The notes beneath the pieces are model-generated. The model worked only from the letters and a program-made list of their open reading frames with translations, was not told where the DNA came from and made no database searches. The position numbers were made by a program, and so were the translations under genes. Of a stretch of 34,436 bases of DNA, positions 1 to 8,606 are shown piece by piece (position 1 is the first letter of the stretch; each line of letters opens with the position of its first letter). Location of the stretch: assembly GCA_036494715.1 (NCBI GenBank), contig DASXNY010000198.1:1-34436 (forward strand), read 5' to 3'. Origin of the DNA: JAICJR01 sp036494715 (GTDB taxonomy: Bacteria; Actinomycetota; Thermoleophilia; Solirubrobacterales; Thermoleophilaceae).

Positions 1-1
1 C

Positions 2-1696
2 GCTCTGCGGGGGGCAGGGGGCGGGGGGCGGGTGGCGGGTTGGGATTCATTGGTGCGGCGGGCGCGGGCGGCTCCTGGGGATGTGGTGCCTGGGCTGCTC
101 GCTTCATCGATTGAGCGTGCTGGCGGGACGGTGGCGTATGCGGGAGTGGCCGGCGCTGAGGACACCGAGTCGTTTGCGGCAGCGGATGAGGGCGGGCGGA
201 TCGGGCGCGTGTCGCTGGGCCCGGCCGCCGGCTTTGGTGCGCGGGCGGTGGGGGTGTGGCGGTCTTCCTCTTTGCTCGTCGCGCGCTTGCCGGCTGGGCC
301 TGCCGGGAGCGCCGCTCTTTCGGCGTTTCTGCGCGCCCGGCGCCCCGGCGACCTCGTCGTGGTCATGCAGGCGCCGCCGGTCAAGCCGCTCACGCTGCTC
401 GCCACGGGCGCGCTGGGGCCCGGCATTGCGGGTGGCGGCGTGATCCGCTCGGACACCACGCGCCGCGACGGCTACGTCGCCGCACCGGACATCTCGGCCA
501 CGGTGCTGCGCACGCTCGGCATCAAGGTGCCGAAGAAGATGCAGGGCGAGCAGATCGAGTCGCGCGGCGGCCACGGCGAGGCATACGTGCAGAGCCTCAA
601 GTCCCGGCTCGACGCGATCCTGCCCCACCGCGACGAGGCCGTGTGGATCGTCCTGATCGCATGGGCGGCGGCCGCGTTCCTGCTTTGGCTCGTGCGCGGT
701 CGCGAGGGGGTCCGCACCGCGGCGCGCATCGTGCTGCTGGCCGGGATCTGGATTCCCGCGCTGTGCCTGCTCACCGCGGCGCTGCGTCCATCGGGGCTCG
801 TGGAGGGGCTCGTGATCGCGCTCGGGTCGCTCGCGCTCGGCTCGCTCACCGACCAGTTCGTACCCTGGCCGGCGGCGCCGCTCGTGCCCGCCGCGGTCAG
901 CTTCGGCGCGCACACGGTCGACCTCGCGCTCGGCTCGCATCTGATCGGCCTGTCGATCGCCGGCCCCAACCCCAAGGGCGGCTCGCGCTTCTTCGGCATC
1001 GGCAACGAGCTCGAGATCATGCTGGCGCTGACGGCGCTCGTGGGCACCGGCGCGGCGCTCACGCTGCTACCCGAGCGCTCGGCGCCGCGTGCGTTCGCGC
1101 TGACGGCCGTGGTGGCGGCGCTCGTGATCGGGGCGGGGCGGCTCGGTGCCGATGTGGGGGGCGTGATCACGCTGGGCGCGGGCGGCGCCGCCGCGGTGGT
1201 GATGTCGCTCCCGCGCGGGCCGACGCCGCGCGCGATCGCGCTCGCCGTGGTCGTCCCGGTGCTGGCCGTCGGGGTGCTCGTGGGGCTCGACCTCCTGATC
1301 GGCGGGGGCGCGCACCTCACGCACACGTTGTCGAGCTCCAGCGGGCCGGGCGACCTCGGCAAGGTCGTGCTCCGCCGCTGGCGGCTGTCGGTGGCGGGCC
1401 TCGCGCACGGCAGCACGCCCTTCACGGTCGGTGTCTGTGTTGGCCTGCTCGTGGCGGGCGTGGTCAAGCGCCGCGAGCTGCTCGCGCCGGTGTCCAGCGG
1501 TCGCACCCGGCCCCTGGAGGCGGCGCTCGTCGGCTCCTTCTTCGCGGTCGTGATCGGCGCCCTCGCGAACGACTCCGGGCCAGAGATTGTGATGATCGGC
1601 ACAGCCTGTCTTCTGCTCACGGTGATGTACGTGCGATCTGGCACGTCGGCCGCCGCGCGGCCGGAAGCTGGGCTAACATCGCGCAAGTGCGCGTAG
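2..1696 (+). CDS. Polytopic membrane protein with phosphatase-like N-terminal part (5' partial)
   Basis: The frame is open from base 2 without a stop. GTG at 32 is the first usable start inside the window, but the gene probably begins upstream, because no signal peptide or membrane anchor precedes the soluble part. Counting from the GTG, roughly residues 1-200 are soluble and contain PDISATVLRTLGI, which resembles the C-terminal end of alkaline-phosphatase/sulfatase-like folds. From about residue 205 there are some nine hydrophobic segments. Between them lies GGSRFFGIGNELE, which recalls a G-x-R-(F/Y)-(F/Y)-G-I-G-N-E motif I associate with large uncharacterised bacterial membrane proteins. 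No function is known to me; a role in envelope polysaccharide or lipid handling is inferred from the next gene, whose GTG start overlaps this stop by 10 bases. The first 45 bases are a G-rich 7-bp repeat, so the N-terminal end is uncertain. Confidence 0.72.
   Translation, partial: ALRGAGGGGRVAGWDSLVRRARAAPGDVVPGLLASSIERAGGTVAYAGVAGAEDTESFAAADEGGRIGRVSLGPAAGFGARAVGVWRSSSLLVARLPAGPAGSAALSAFLRARRPGDLVVVMQAPPVKPLTLLATGALGPGIAGGGVIRSDTTRRDGYVAAPDISATVLRTLGIKVPKKMQGEQIESRGGHGEAYVQSLKSRLDAILPHRDEAVWIVLIAWAAAAFLLWLVRGREGVRTAARIVLLAGIWIPALCLLTAALRPSGLVEGLVIALGSLALGSLTDQFVPWPAAPLVPAAVSFGAHTVDLALGSHLIGLSIAGPNPKGGSRFFGIGNELEIMLALTALVGTGAALTLLPERSAPRAFALTAVVAALVIGAGRLGADVGGVITLGAGGAAAVVMSLPRGPTPRAIALAVVVPVLAVGVLVGLDLLIGGGAHLTHTLSSSSGPGDLGKVVLRRWRLSVAGLAHGSTPFTVGVCVGLLVAGVVKRRELLAPVSSGRTRPLEAALVGSFFAVVIGALANDSGPEIVMIGTACLLLTVMYVRSGTSAAARPEAGLTSRKCA
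4..45. repeat. G-rich 7-bp tandem repeat at window edge
   Basis: Bases 4-45 divide into successive degenerate heptamers: TCTGCGG, GGGGCAG, GGGGCGG, GGGGCGG, GTGGCGG, GTTGGGA. The first unit matches the CTGCGGN units of the array at 16532-16559. The left end of the array lies outside the window. It overlaps the open frame of the first gene, so it is either intergenic (with that gene starting here) or inside the coding sequence. Confidence 0.5.
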
Positions 1697-4020
1697 CCCT
1701 CGTTTCCCCTTATTCGTTTACGTATCCGGGGGGCGTCGGAAGGCATGTCGAGGCCCTTGCAGGCGAGCTGCTCGCCTCAGGTCACGATGTCCGGCTTCTA
1801 GCGCCGTTCGATCCGGACGACCGGATGGCTCGTGTCACCCACAAAGGCGCGCGCCCGGAGCCGCGCGAGCTGCCGGATTACGTCGTGCCGCTGGGCCGCA
1901 CGGTCGGGCTGCCGGCTAACGGCGCGGTGTCGAATCTGGCGGTCTTCCCGGAGGGCGCGGCCACTCTGAGCCGCACGCTGCGGCACGGCAAGTTCGACGT
2001 GGTGCACGTGCACGAGCCCAACGCGCCGGTGGTGAGCTGGCTGGCCACGGAGTGGTCGCCGTCGCCGCTCGTCGGCACGTTCCACGCCTATTCGACGAGC
2101 TGGGTAACGAACAACTTCGCGGTGCTGGTCGGCGCGCGCCGGCTCTATAACAAGCTTCACGTGCGCATCGCCGTCTCCGAGGCCGCGCGCTGGACCGCGC
2201 AGCGCTTCTACGGCGGCGAGTACCGGATCGTGCCGAATGGCGTGGACCTGTCGGCCGCCCAGCTCGGGCCCAAGCCGTTTCGTGACGAGCTGAGGCTGCT
2301 CTTCGTCGGCCGCGCCGAGGAGCGCAAGGGACTGCCGGTGCTGCTACGCGCCTTCGAGGCCCTGCGCGGCGCGGGCGTGGCCGCCCGGCTCGTGGTTGCG
2401 GGCGCGACGGCCGAGGAGGTCGAGCCATTCCTGCTCGAGACCGAGGGCATCGAGATCGCCGGCCGCGTCAGCGACGAGCGCAAGTGGCAGCTCCTTCATG
2501 ACGCCGATGTTCTCTGCGCCCCGTCCCTCGGCGGCGAGAGCTTCGGCATGGTCCTGACCGAGGCGTTCGCCTCGGGCACGCCGGTGGTCGCCTCCAACAT
2601 CGCGGGCTACCGCGACGTGGTGCGCAACGGCGTGGATGGCTTGCTCGTGCCGGCCGCGGAGCCGGTGCGACTGGGCGAGGCGCTCCACGGGCTGGCGGAG
2701 AACCGAGCGCGCCTCGATCGTATGGCGCGCGCCGCGCGCGAGCGTGCCGAGCGCTTCGCGTGGCCGCATGTGGCGAACGAGGTCGAGCGCGCCTACGAGG
2801 ACGCGGTCGAGATCCCGCAGCCGCAGGCCGCGCCGCAACGGTTTGCCGTCAAGGCTGGACTCACGCCCGCCGCACTCGGCCCGCGCCACCCGGCGCGGCG
2901 CCTGCCGTCGCTCGAGCCCGAGGCGCCCGGCGCCCGCCGTCGGCTCGCCACCCGCGCCGTTCGACGCGTTGCCGCAGTGGCCGCAATCGGAGCTGCCGGC
3001 GGGCTTGGCTGGATGGCTCTTCAGCGCATCGGCGTCCCGCGGATCGGTGACGCGTTGCTCGCCGCCACGCCCACCTGGGTGCTCCTGGCGTTCGCTCTCA
3101 TGTGCGCCTCGATGCTGCTGCGCGCGGAGTCCTGGCACGCCGTGCTGCGCTCTGCGCTGCCGGGCGTCCGCGTGCGCCGGCGCGACGCCGCGCGCGGCGT
3201 GATGATCGGCGTGCTCATGTCCGCCACGCTGCCCGCCCGCCTCGGCGAGCCCTCGCGTGCGCTGATCGTGGCGCGGCGCCTAGGCCGAATGCGCGAGCGC
3301 CTCCCGATCGTCCTCGGCACGGTTGTCTCGCAGACCCTTCTCAACCTGATCGCGCTGGTGGTGCTCGGGGCGATCATGTTCACCACCGTCGGCCTCTTCC
3401 ACGGGCACGAGAAGGCGCTGATCATCGGCTCCGCCGCGCCGGTGTCGATGCTCGCGCTCGTGCTGCTCCTGCCGGCGCTGCTCCGCCGCGGCAAGCCGTC
3501 GCGCTTCGTGCGGGTGCAGCGCGCGATGGCGATCGTGCGCGGCGCGATGGAGCAGGTACGCGCCGGGTTGCAGGTCTTCCGCCACCCCAAGCTCGGCTCG
3601 TGGGCTGCGTTCAACCAGCTCGCCGCCTGGGGACTGCAGGCCACCGCCTGTTACGTGCTGCTGATAGCGCTCGGCCTCGACCACACGGCGAGCTTCGGCG
3701 CCGCCGCGGCCGTCTTGTTCGCGGTCAACGTCACCGCCGTGCTCCCGATCACCCCGTCCAACCTCGGCGTCTTCCAGGCCGCCTGTGTGGCGGTCCTCTC
3801 GGCGTACCACGTCAGCCATGCGGACGCGCTCGCCTACGGGGTCATCCTCCAGGCGGTCGAGATCGCCACCGCGGTGACGATGGGCATGCCGGCCCTGCTG
3901 CGCGAGGGAATGTCCTGGAAGGACATGCGCCTACGCGCCCTCCACGCCGCACCGGTGGAGCTCCACGTGGGCTCGAGCCGCCGCAGCAAGGGCGCGGCGG
4001 CCAACATCGACGCCTCGTAG
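1687..4020 (+). CDS. Fusion of GT4 glycosyltransferase and lysylphosphatidylglycerol-synthase-like membrane domain
   Basis: 777 residues from GTG 1687, inside the end of the previous gene; the open frame extends much further upstream but only this start gives the family N-terminus (VRVALVSPYSFTYPGGVGRH). Residues 1 to about 375 form a GT-B glycosyltransferase of family GT4, PimA-like: the Gly-rich N-terminal loop, VVHVHEPN, VPNGVD, and E284-x7-E292 in GGESFGMVLTE for the nucleotide sugar. After a Pro/Arg-rich linker (about 375-435), residues 438-740 contain about seven to eight membrane segments of the UPF0104/LPG-synthase-TM (AglD-like) type. These include LPARLGEPSRALIVARRLG and the LPITPSNLGVFQAA motif. 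Known: GT4 enzymes build lipoglycans and phosphatidylinositol mannosides. Inferred: the protein glycosylates a lipid acceptor at the inner membrane and the fused domain binds or moves the product. The acceptor cannot be read from sequence. Confidence 0.88.
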   Translation: MRVALVSPYSFTYPGGVGRHVEALAGELLASGHDVRLLAPFDPDDRMARVTHKGARPEPRELPDYVVPLGRTVGLPANGAVSNLAVFPEGAATLSRTLRHGKFDVVHVHEPNAPVVSWLATEWSPSPLVGTFHAYSTSWVTNNFAVLVGARRLYNKLHVRIAVSEAARWTAQRFYGGEYRIVPNGVDLSAAQLGPKPFRDELRLLFVGRAEERKGLPVLLRAFEALRGAGVAARLVVAGATAEEVEPFLLETEGIEIAGRVSDERKWQLLHDADVLCAPSLGGESFGMVLTEAFASGTPVVASNIAGYRDVVRNGVDGLLVPAAEPVRLGEALHGLAENRARLDRMARAARERAERFAWPHVANEVERAYEDAVEIPQPQAAPQRFAVKAGLTPAALGPRHPARRLPSLEPEAPGARRRLATRAVRRVAAVAAIGAAGGLGWMALQRIGVPRIGDALLAATPTWVLLAFALMCASMLLRAESWHAVLRSALPGVRVRRRDAARGVMIGVLMSATLPARLGEPSRALIVARRLGRMRERLPIVLGTVVSQTLLNLIALVVLGAIMFTTVGLFHGHEKALIIGSAAPVSMLALVLLLPALLRRGKPSRFVRVQRAMAIVRGAMEQVRAGLQVFRHPKLGSWAAFNQLAAWGLQATACYVLLIALGLDHTASFGAAAAVLFAVNVTAVLPITPSNLGVFQAACVAVLSAYHVSHADALAYGVILQAVEIATAVTMGMPALLREGMSWKDMRLRALHAAPVELHVGSSRRSKGAAANIDAS

Positions 4021-4093
4021 TCGTGACGAACTCGTAGCGAAGCTGTCGCACCGGGGTGCGGAAACGTTCGCGCCGCCGTGAGACCGTCGCCTC

Positions 4094-5032
4094 ATGGCGG
4101 ACGTGGGGCACATTGCGGGAGATATAGGCACTCAACGTGCCCCACGTCTGGACGCGCGGATCGCGCGGGTGGCTGACAGCCAGTACGGGCGGATCTCGCA
4201 TCGGCAGCTCTTGGCGCTGGGACTGAGCGCCAGCGCGATCCGCAAGCGGGTGATGAGCGGGCGTTTGCACGTGGTGCATCGCGGCGTGTACGCCGTCGGT
4301 CATGCGGCGGCCCCGGTCAACGGCCGCCTCATGGCAGCGGTGCTCGCCGGCGGTTCCGGCGCGCTGGTGAGTCATCGCAGTGCGGCCTGGCTGCACGGAG
4401 TGCTCGACGATTCGCGCGCCGTCATCGATGTCGTCGGCGCCGCGAGGCGGCGCAGCCGAGAGGGGATCGTCTTCCACCGCTCGCGGCGGTTGGATGAGAG
4501 CGACCGAGGCCGGATCGCCAACATCCCCGTCACCAGCCTTCCCAGAACCCTCCTCGACATCGCGGTGGTGATCCAGCAGCGGCGCCTGGTCTATGCGCTC
4601 GAGAAGGCCGAGAAGCTGGGTGTCTTCGACTTCAGCGCGATCCACGCCTGCTGCGCCAGAAACAAAGGCCACCACGGGCTCAAGCCGCTGACAGCCGCAA
4701 TACAGGCGATCGAGCCCGAGGCCGCGCACGCCCACGACGGCATCGAGCGCACCTTTATTGCTTTCTGTAAGCGCTACGCAGTGCCGCCACCGGCGATGAA
4801 CGCGTCAGTCGCTGGCCTCACCGTCGACGCCCTCTGGGCCAAGCAGAAGGTCATCGTCGAGCTCGACAGCTGGACCCACCACCGCACGCGCAAGGCGTTC
4901 GAGGAGGACCGTCGCCGCGACGCCCTGCTCAAGCTCGCGGGCTACGAGGTGCTGCGCGTCACGGATTGCTGGCTCAAGGAAGAGCCGGCGCAGCTCGCCG
5001 CGACGCTACTGAACCTGCTGCACCGCGGCTGA
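4094..5032 (+). CDS. AbiEi-like N-terminal domain plus DUF559 nuclease-like protein
   Basis: 312 residues. The N-terminal 60 or so residues (YGRISHRQLLALGLSASAIR onward, then HRGVYAVG) match the winged-helix domain of type IV antitoxin AbiEi. The C-terminal part (about 205-305) is a DUF559/Vsr-like endonuclease fold: VDALW, KVIVELDSWTHH, FEEDRRRDALLKLAGYEVLR. The acidic residues and the D-R-R-R-D helix are the expected catalytic and structural positions of this PD-(D/E)xK relative. No AbiEii toxin gene is adjacent, so the antitoxin name should not be taken as a function. Solitary copies of this architecture are common in actinobacteria and their role is unknown. ATG 4094 is used; translation could begin a little later because homologous sequence starts near residue 18. 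The 3' end overlaps convergent metH by 27 bases. Confidence 0.82.
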   Translation: MADVGHIAGDIGTQRAPRLDARIARVADSQYGRISHRQLLALGLSASAIRKRVMSGRLHVVHRGVYAVGHAAAPVNGRLMAAVLAGGSGALVSHRSAAWLHGVLDDSRAVIDVVGAARRRSREGIVFHRSRRLDESDRGRIANIPVTSLPRTLLDIAVVIQQRRLVYALEKAEKLGVFDFSAIHACCARNKGHHGLKPLTAAIQAIEPEAAHAHDGIERTFIAFCKRYAVPPPAMNASVAGLTVDALWAKQKVIVELDSWTHHRTRKAFEEDRRRDALLKLAGYEVLRVTDCWLKEEPAQLAATLLNLLHRG

Positions 5033-8000
5033 CGCCTCGTCGGCGGCGTCGTCCTCCGCCGCCGGGCCGGCGCCCGCCCGCGGGGGGATGCGACCGCTGC
5101 GCATGCCGAAGTAGCTCGCCTGCGGATGGTGGGCCACGATCGCGATCGTGGACTGCTCCGGCTCGACCGCGAACCCGTGCGACAGGGACAGCCCGATCGA
5201 CTCGGCTCCCAGCATTTTGAAAACCGGCCCGTGCTGCTCCTGCTCGGGACACGCCGGGTAGCCCCAGGAGTAGCGGCGGCCCTGCTCCTCGCCGACGCCG
5301 AGCTCCGAGCGCACCCGCTCGTGCAGCCACTCCGCGATGCCCTCGGCCGACTGCACGCCGAGGCCGTGCACGAACAGCTGCTCGGCGAACTCGCCGTCGG
5401 CCTCGAGCCGCTCGCAGCGAGCGGTGACCTCGGGGCCGACCGTGACCGCCTGCAGCACGCACACGTCGCGCTCGCCCGACTCGATCGGGCGCCAGTAGTC
5501 GGCCAGGCAGAGCCGGTCGTGCGCGGGCTGGCGCGGGAACTCGAGCCGGTCGAGCTCGCGCGCGGGATCCTCGGGGTCGAAGAACACCAGCTCGTCGCCG
5601 TCCGCGTTGACCGGGAAGTAGCCGTAGATCGCGCGCGGGTTGAGGTAGTCCTGCTCGCGCCACATGCGCTCGAGGCGCGGCTTGAAGTCGTCGGCGAGCA
5701 GGCGCTCCCACTCCTCGCCCTTCACGCCCTTGCCGCCCCAGTGCAGCTTGAACAGGACGTGCGTGTCGAGCAGCGGGAAGACCTCGTCGAGGTCGACCGG
5801 CACCTCGCGCACGCCCCAGAACGGCGGCTCGGGGATCGCCACATCGACGCGGACCGCCGAGCGCGACGGGGCGTCGGGCGCCGGGCCCTGCTCGACGCGC
5901 TCCGGCTGCTCGCGCAGCTCGCGCGCCTCGCGCTTGATGCGCTCGACCAGCTCGTCGCGGGCGGCGGTATCGACCAGGTTGTCCATCACCGCGAGCCCCT
6001 GGAAGGCGTCCTTGCAATAGAAGACGCCCGGCCCGTAGACGTCGTCCGCCTCTTTTCCGTGCGGGTAGAGGATGCGGCGGCCGAAGTCGCGGTTGATCGC
6101 GGCGCCGCCCACCAGCACCGGGAACTCGAGGCCGCGCTCGTGCAGCTCGGACACGCAGATGGGCATCTGCTTGGAGGTGGAGACGAGCAGGGCGGACAGG
6201 CCGATCGCGGTGGCCTTGTGCTCCTGGGCGGCGTCGATGATCTGCGACACCGGCACCTGCTTACCGAGGTCGACGACCGTGTAGCCGTTGTTCGTGAGAA
6301 TCGTGTTGACGAGCGACTTGCCGATGTCGTGCACGTCGCCGAAGACGGTGGCGAGCACGACGGTGCCCTTCGTGTAGCCCTCGATCTTGTCGAGGTACTG
6401 CTCGAGCTGGGCCACCGCCCGCTTCATCACCTCGGCGGACTGCAGCACGAACGGCAAGATCAGCTCGCCGGCGCCGAACTTGTCGCCCACCTCCTTCATG
6501 GCGGGCAGCAGCACCTCGTTGAGCGTCGGCACCGCGCCGATCTTCTCCACCGACGCGTCGATCTGAGCCTCCACGCCCTCCTTCTTGCGCCGCAGGATGT
6601 GCCAATGGAGCGCCTGCTCGGGCTCCATGTCGGCGGTCGGGTCCGCAGTGTCCTCGGCGGCCTGCTCGCCCTTCGCCTCGAAGTGGGCGATGAAGCGCTC
6701 AAGCGCGTCCTCGCGACGGTTGAACACGAGGTCGTCGGCGAGCTCGCGCTCCCCGTCGGGGATCTCCGGGTAGGGCGTGACGTCTTGCGGGTGCACCATC
6801 GCGAGGTCGAGCCCAGCCTCGACTGCATGGTGCAGGAACACCGAGTTGAGCACCGCACGGGCCACCGGCGAGACGCCGAACGACACGTTCGAGACGCCGA
6901 GCGAGGTCTTGACGCCGGGGAGCGCCTCCTTGATCAGGCGGATGCCCTCGATCGTCTCGACCGCGGACGGCCGCCACTCCTCGTCGCCCGTGGTGAGCGT
7001 GAACGTGAGCGTGTCGAAGATCAGCGCCTCGGGCGCCATGCCGTGCTCGTCCACTACGAGGCCATGGATGCGCTTGGCGATCTCGAGCTTGCGCTCGCGC
7101 GTCTTGCCCATCCCTTCCTCGTCGATCGTGAGGGCGATGATCGCCGCGCCGTGAGCCTTAGTAAGCGGAACGACGGTGTCGAGCTTGTCGCGCCCGGCCT
7201 CGAGGTTGATCGAGTTGACGATCGCGCGGCCGGGGATCTGCTCGAGCGCCGCCTTCAGCACGTCCGGCTCGGTGGAATCCACCTGAATCGGGGCGTCCAC
7301 CTGCAGCGAGATGCGCTTCACGAGCTCGGCCATCTGCTCGTCCTCGTCCTGGCGCTCGGTGAGCGCGACGCAGACGTCGAGCACGTGGGCACCGCCCTCA
7401 ACCTGGTTCTCGGCGATCTGCAGCAGCCCGTCGTAGTCGTCGTCGAGCAGCATCTGCTTGGCGCGCCGTGAGCCCTGCGAGTTCACGCGCTCGCCGACGA
7501 TCGTCGGGCGTGGCTCCTGCGCGAGCAGCGTGGCGCCCATCATCGAGGACACCTGGGGAGGCAGCGACCCGACGGGGCGCGGTCCGGGCTCGCGGCCCTT
7601 CACGCGCTCAGCCAGCGCCTCGATGTGCTCGGGCCGCGTGCCGCAGCAGCCGCCCACGATCGACACGCCATAGCGCTCCACGTACTCCTGCAACGCGTCG
7701 GCGAGCGGCTCGGGCTTCTCCGGGAAGATCGTCTCGCCGTTCGGCCCCTGGAGCGGCAGGCCGGCGTTGGGGATGCAGTGCACGGGCACGGGGGAGTGCT
7801 CGCCGAGGAAGCGGATCGCGTCGCGCATGTCCTCGGGGCCGGTCGAGCAGTTGAGGCCGATTGCCTGCACGTCGAGCGCGACGAGCGTGGTGAGCACCGC
7901 GGCGATGTCGGTGCCGAGCAGCATCTTGCCGCCGTTGGGCAGGAGCGAGACGGACGTCTGGATCGGCACGCTCCGGCCCACCTGCTTGAACGCCTCGCGC

Positions 8001-8515
8001 GCGCCGAACACAGCGGCCTTTACCTCGAGGATGTCCTGGGCCGTCTCGATGATGAGCAGGTCGGCGCCGCCCTCGACGAGCCCGCGCGCCTGCTCCTCGA
8101 ACACCTCGACGAGCTGGCCGAAGGAGATGTTGCCGAGCGTCGGGTCGTCCGAGGCGGGCAGGAAGCCCGTCGGCCCGATCGAGCCCGCGACGAAGTGCTC
8201 GTCGCCGGCGGCGGCGCGCGCCAGCTCGGCTGCCTTGCGGTTGATCTCGAGCGTGTGCTGCTCGAGCCCCCACTCGGAGAGCTTGAGGCGGGAGGCCTGG
8301 AAGGTGTCTGTCTCGAGCACCTCGGCGCCCGCGGCGATCATCGACTCGTGCACGCCCTGAATCACGTCGGGGCGGTTCAGCACGAGCGCTTCGTGGCACT
8401 TGCCCTGCAGCCCGCCGTAGTCCTCCTGGGTGAGTTCGAGCTCCTCGAGCGTCGCGCCCATGGCGCCGTCGAAGATCACGACCCGCGAGTTGATCGCCTC
8501 TAGGTAATCCCGCAT
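5006..8515 (-). CDS. metH: Cobalamin-dependent methionine synthase
   Basis: 1169 residues from the ATG at 8515 (MRDYLEAINSRVVIFDGAMG). An in-frame ATG at 8524 would add three residues; the frame stays open much further upstream, but that part is a shadow of the divergent peptidase gene. All four modules are present. The homocysteine-binding barrel has zinc ligands C223, C290 and C291 (GLNCSTG, GGCCGTRPEH). A pterin-binding domain binds methyltetrahydrofolate (about 330-600, starting near GERVNSQGSRRAK). The cap and B12-binding domains follow, with the DVHDIG motif whose H729 ligates cobalt. The C-terminal AdoMet reactivation domain carries WGYPACPE. Length is close to the roughly 1200 residues usual for MetH. 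It transfers the methyl group of 5-methyl-tetrahydrofolate to homocysteine in the cytoplasm. No cobalamin or SAM riboswitch fits in the short leader. Confidence 0.97.
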   Translation of the reverse strand: MRDYLEAINSRVVIFDGAMGATLEELELTQEDYGGLQGKCHEALVLNRPDVIQGVHESMIAAGAEVLETDTFQASRLKLSEWGLEQHTLEINRKAAELARAAAGDEHFVAGSIGPTGFLPASDDPTLGNISFGQLVEVFEEQARGLVEGGADLLIIETAQDILEVKAAVFGAREAFKQVGRSVPIQTSVSLLPNGGKMLLGTDIAAVLTTLVALDVQAIGLNCSTGPEDMRDAIRFLGEHSPVPVHCIPNAGLPLQGPNGETIFPEKPEPLADALQEYVERYGVSIVGGCCGTRPEHIEALAERVKGREPGPRPVGSLPPQVSSMMGATLLAQEPRPTIVGERVNSQGSRRAKQMLLDDDYDGLLQIAENQVEGGAHVLDVCVALTERQDEDEQMAELVKRISLQVDAPIQVDSTEPDVLKAALEQIPGRAIVNSINLEAGRDKLDTVVPLTKAHGAAIIALTIDEEGMGKTRERKLEIAKRIHGLVVDEHGMAPEALIFDTLTFTLTTGDEEWRPSAVETIEGIRLIKEALPGVKTSLGVSNVSFGVSPVARAVLNSVFLHHAVEAGLDLAMVHPQDVTPYPEIPDGERELADDLVFNRREDALERFIAHFEAKGEQAAEDTADPTADMEPEQALHWHILRRKKEGVEAQIDASVEKIGAVPTLNEVLLPAMKEVGDKFGAGELILPFVLQSAEVMKRAVAQLEQYLDKIEGYTKGTVVLATVFGDVHDIGKSLVNTILTNNGYTVVDLGKQVPVSQIIDAAQEHKATAIGLSALLVSTSKQMPICVSELHERGLEFPVLVGGAAINRDFGRRILYPHGKEADDVYGPGVFYCKDAFQGLAVMDNLVDTAARDELVERIKREARELREQPERVEQGPAPDAPSRSAVRVDVAIPEPPFWGVREVPVDLDEVFPLLDTHVLFKLHWGGKGVKGEEWERLLADDFKPRLERMWREQDYLNPRAIYGYFPVNADGDELVFFDPEDPARELDRLEFPRQPAHDRLCLADYWRPIESGERDVCVLQAVTVGPEVTARCERLEADGEFAEQLFVHGLGVQSAEGIAEWLHERVRSELGVGEEQGRRYSWGYPACPEQEQHGPVFKMLGAESIGLSLSHGFAVEPEQSTIAIVAHHPQASYFGMRSGRIPPRAGAGPAAEDDAADEASAAVQQVQ

Positions 8516-8544
8516 TCGCAGCATGGTACCGAAGTTTCCGCCAA

Positions 8545-8566
8545 CCTTGACAAAACTTTGCCAAGG
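8545..8566. promoter_or_regulatory. Imperfect 22-bp palindrome between metH and peptidase gene
   Basis: The two half-sites read CCTTGRCAAAR and its complement, with 9 of 11 positions symmetric. The dyad covers the candidate -35 box of the peptidase promoter and lies 30 bases before the metH start. It is therefore placed to act as an operator on one or both divergent genes. Confidence 0.45.
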
Positions 8567-8576
8567 TTTGTATGCA
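8547..8576 (+). promoter_or_regulatory. Candidate sigma-70-type promoter for the M24 peptidase gene
   Basis: A perfect TTGACA at 8547-8552 is followed after 18 bases by TATGCA at 8571-8576. The GTG start lies 30 bases further on. Such AT-rich boxes stand out in this GC-rich sequence. Confidence 0.45.
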
Positions 8577-8606
8577 ACGCGAGGGCGGCGCATACACTTG
8601 CGCGCC

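Noticed and set aside
256..1686. Long in-frame extension ahead of the glycosyltransferase start
   Set aside because: It is Arg/Gly/Ala-rich translation of the membrane-protein gene in another frame; the GT-B N-terminus begins at 1687.
4047..4060. Short palindrome CGCACC-GG-GGTGCG after the glycosyltransferase gene
   Set aside because: Six-base arms in GC-rich DNA are expected by chance; no T-tract and no link to a promoter box.
8516..8606. Cobalamin or SAM riboswitch upstream of metH
   Set aside because: The gap is only 91 bases, mostly promoter-like, and no B12-box or SAM core is visible.
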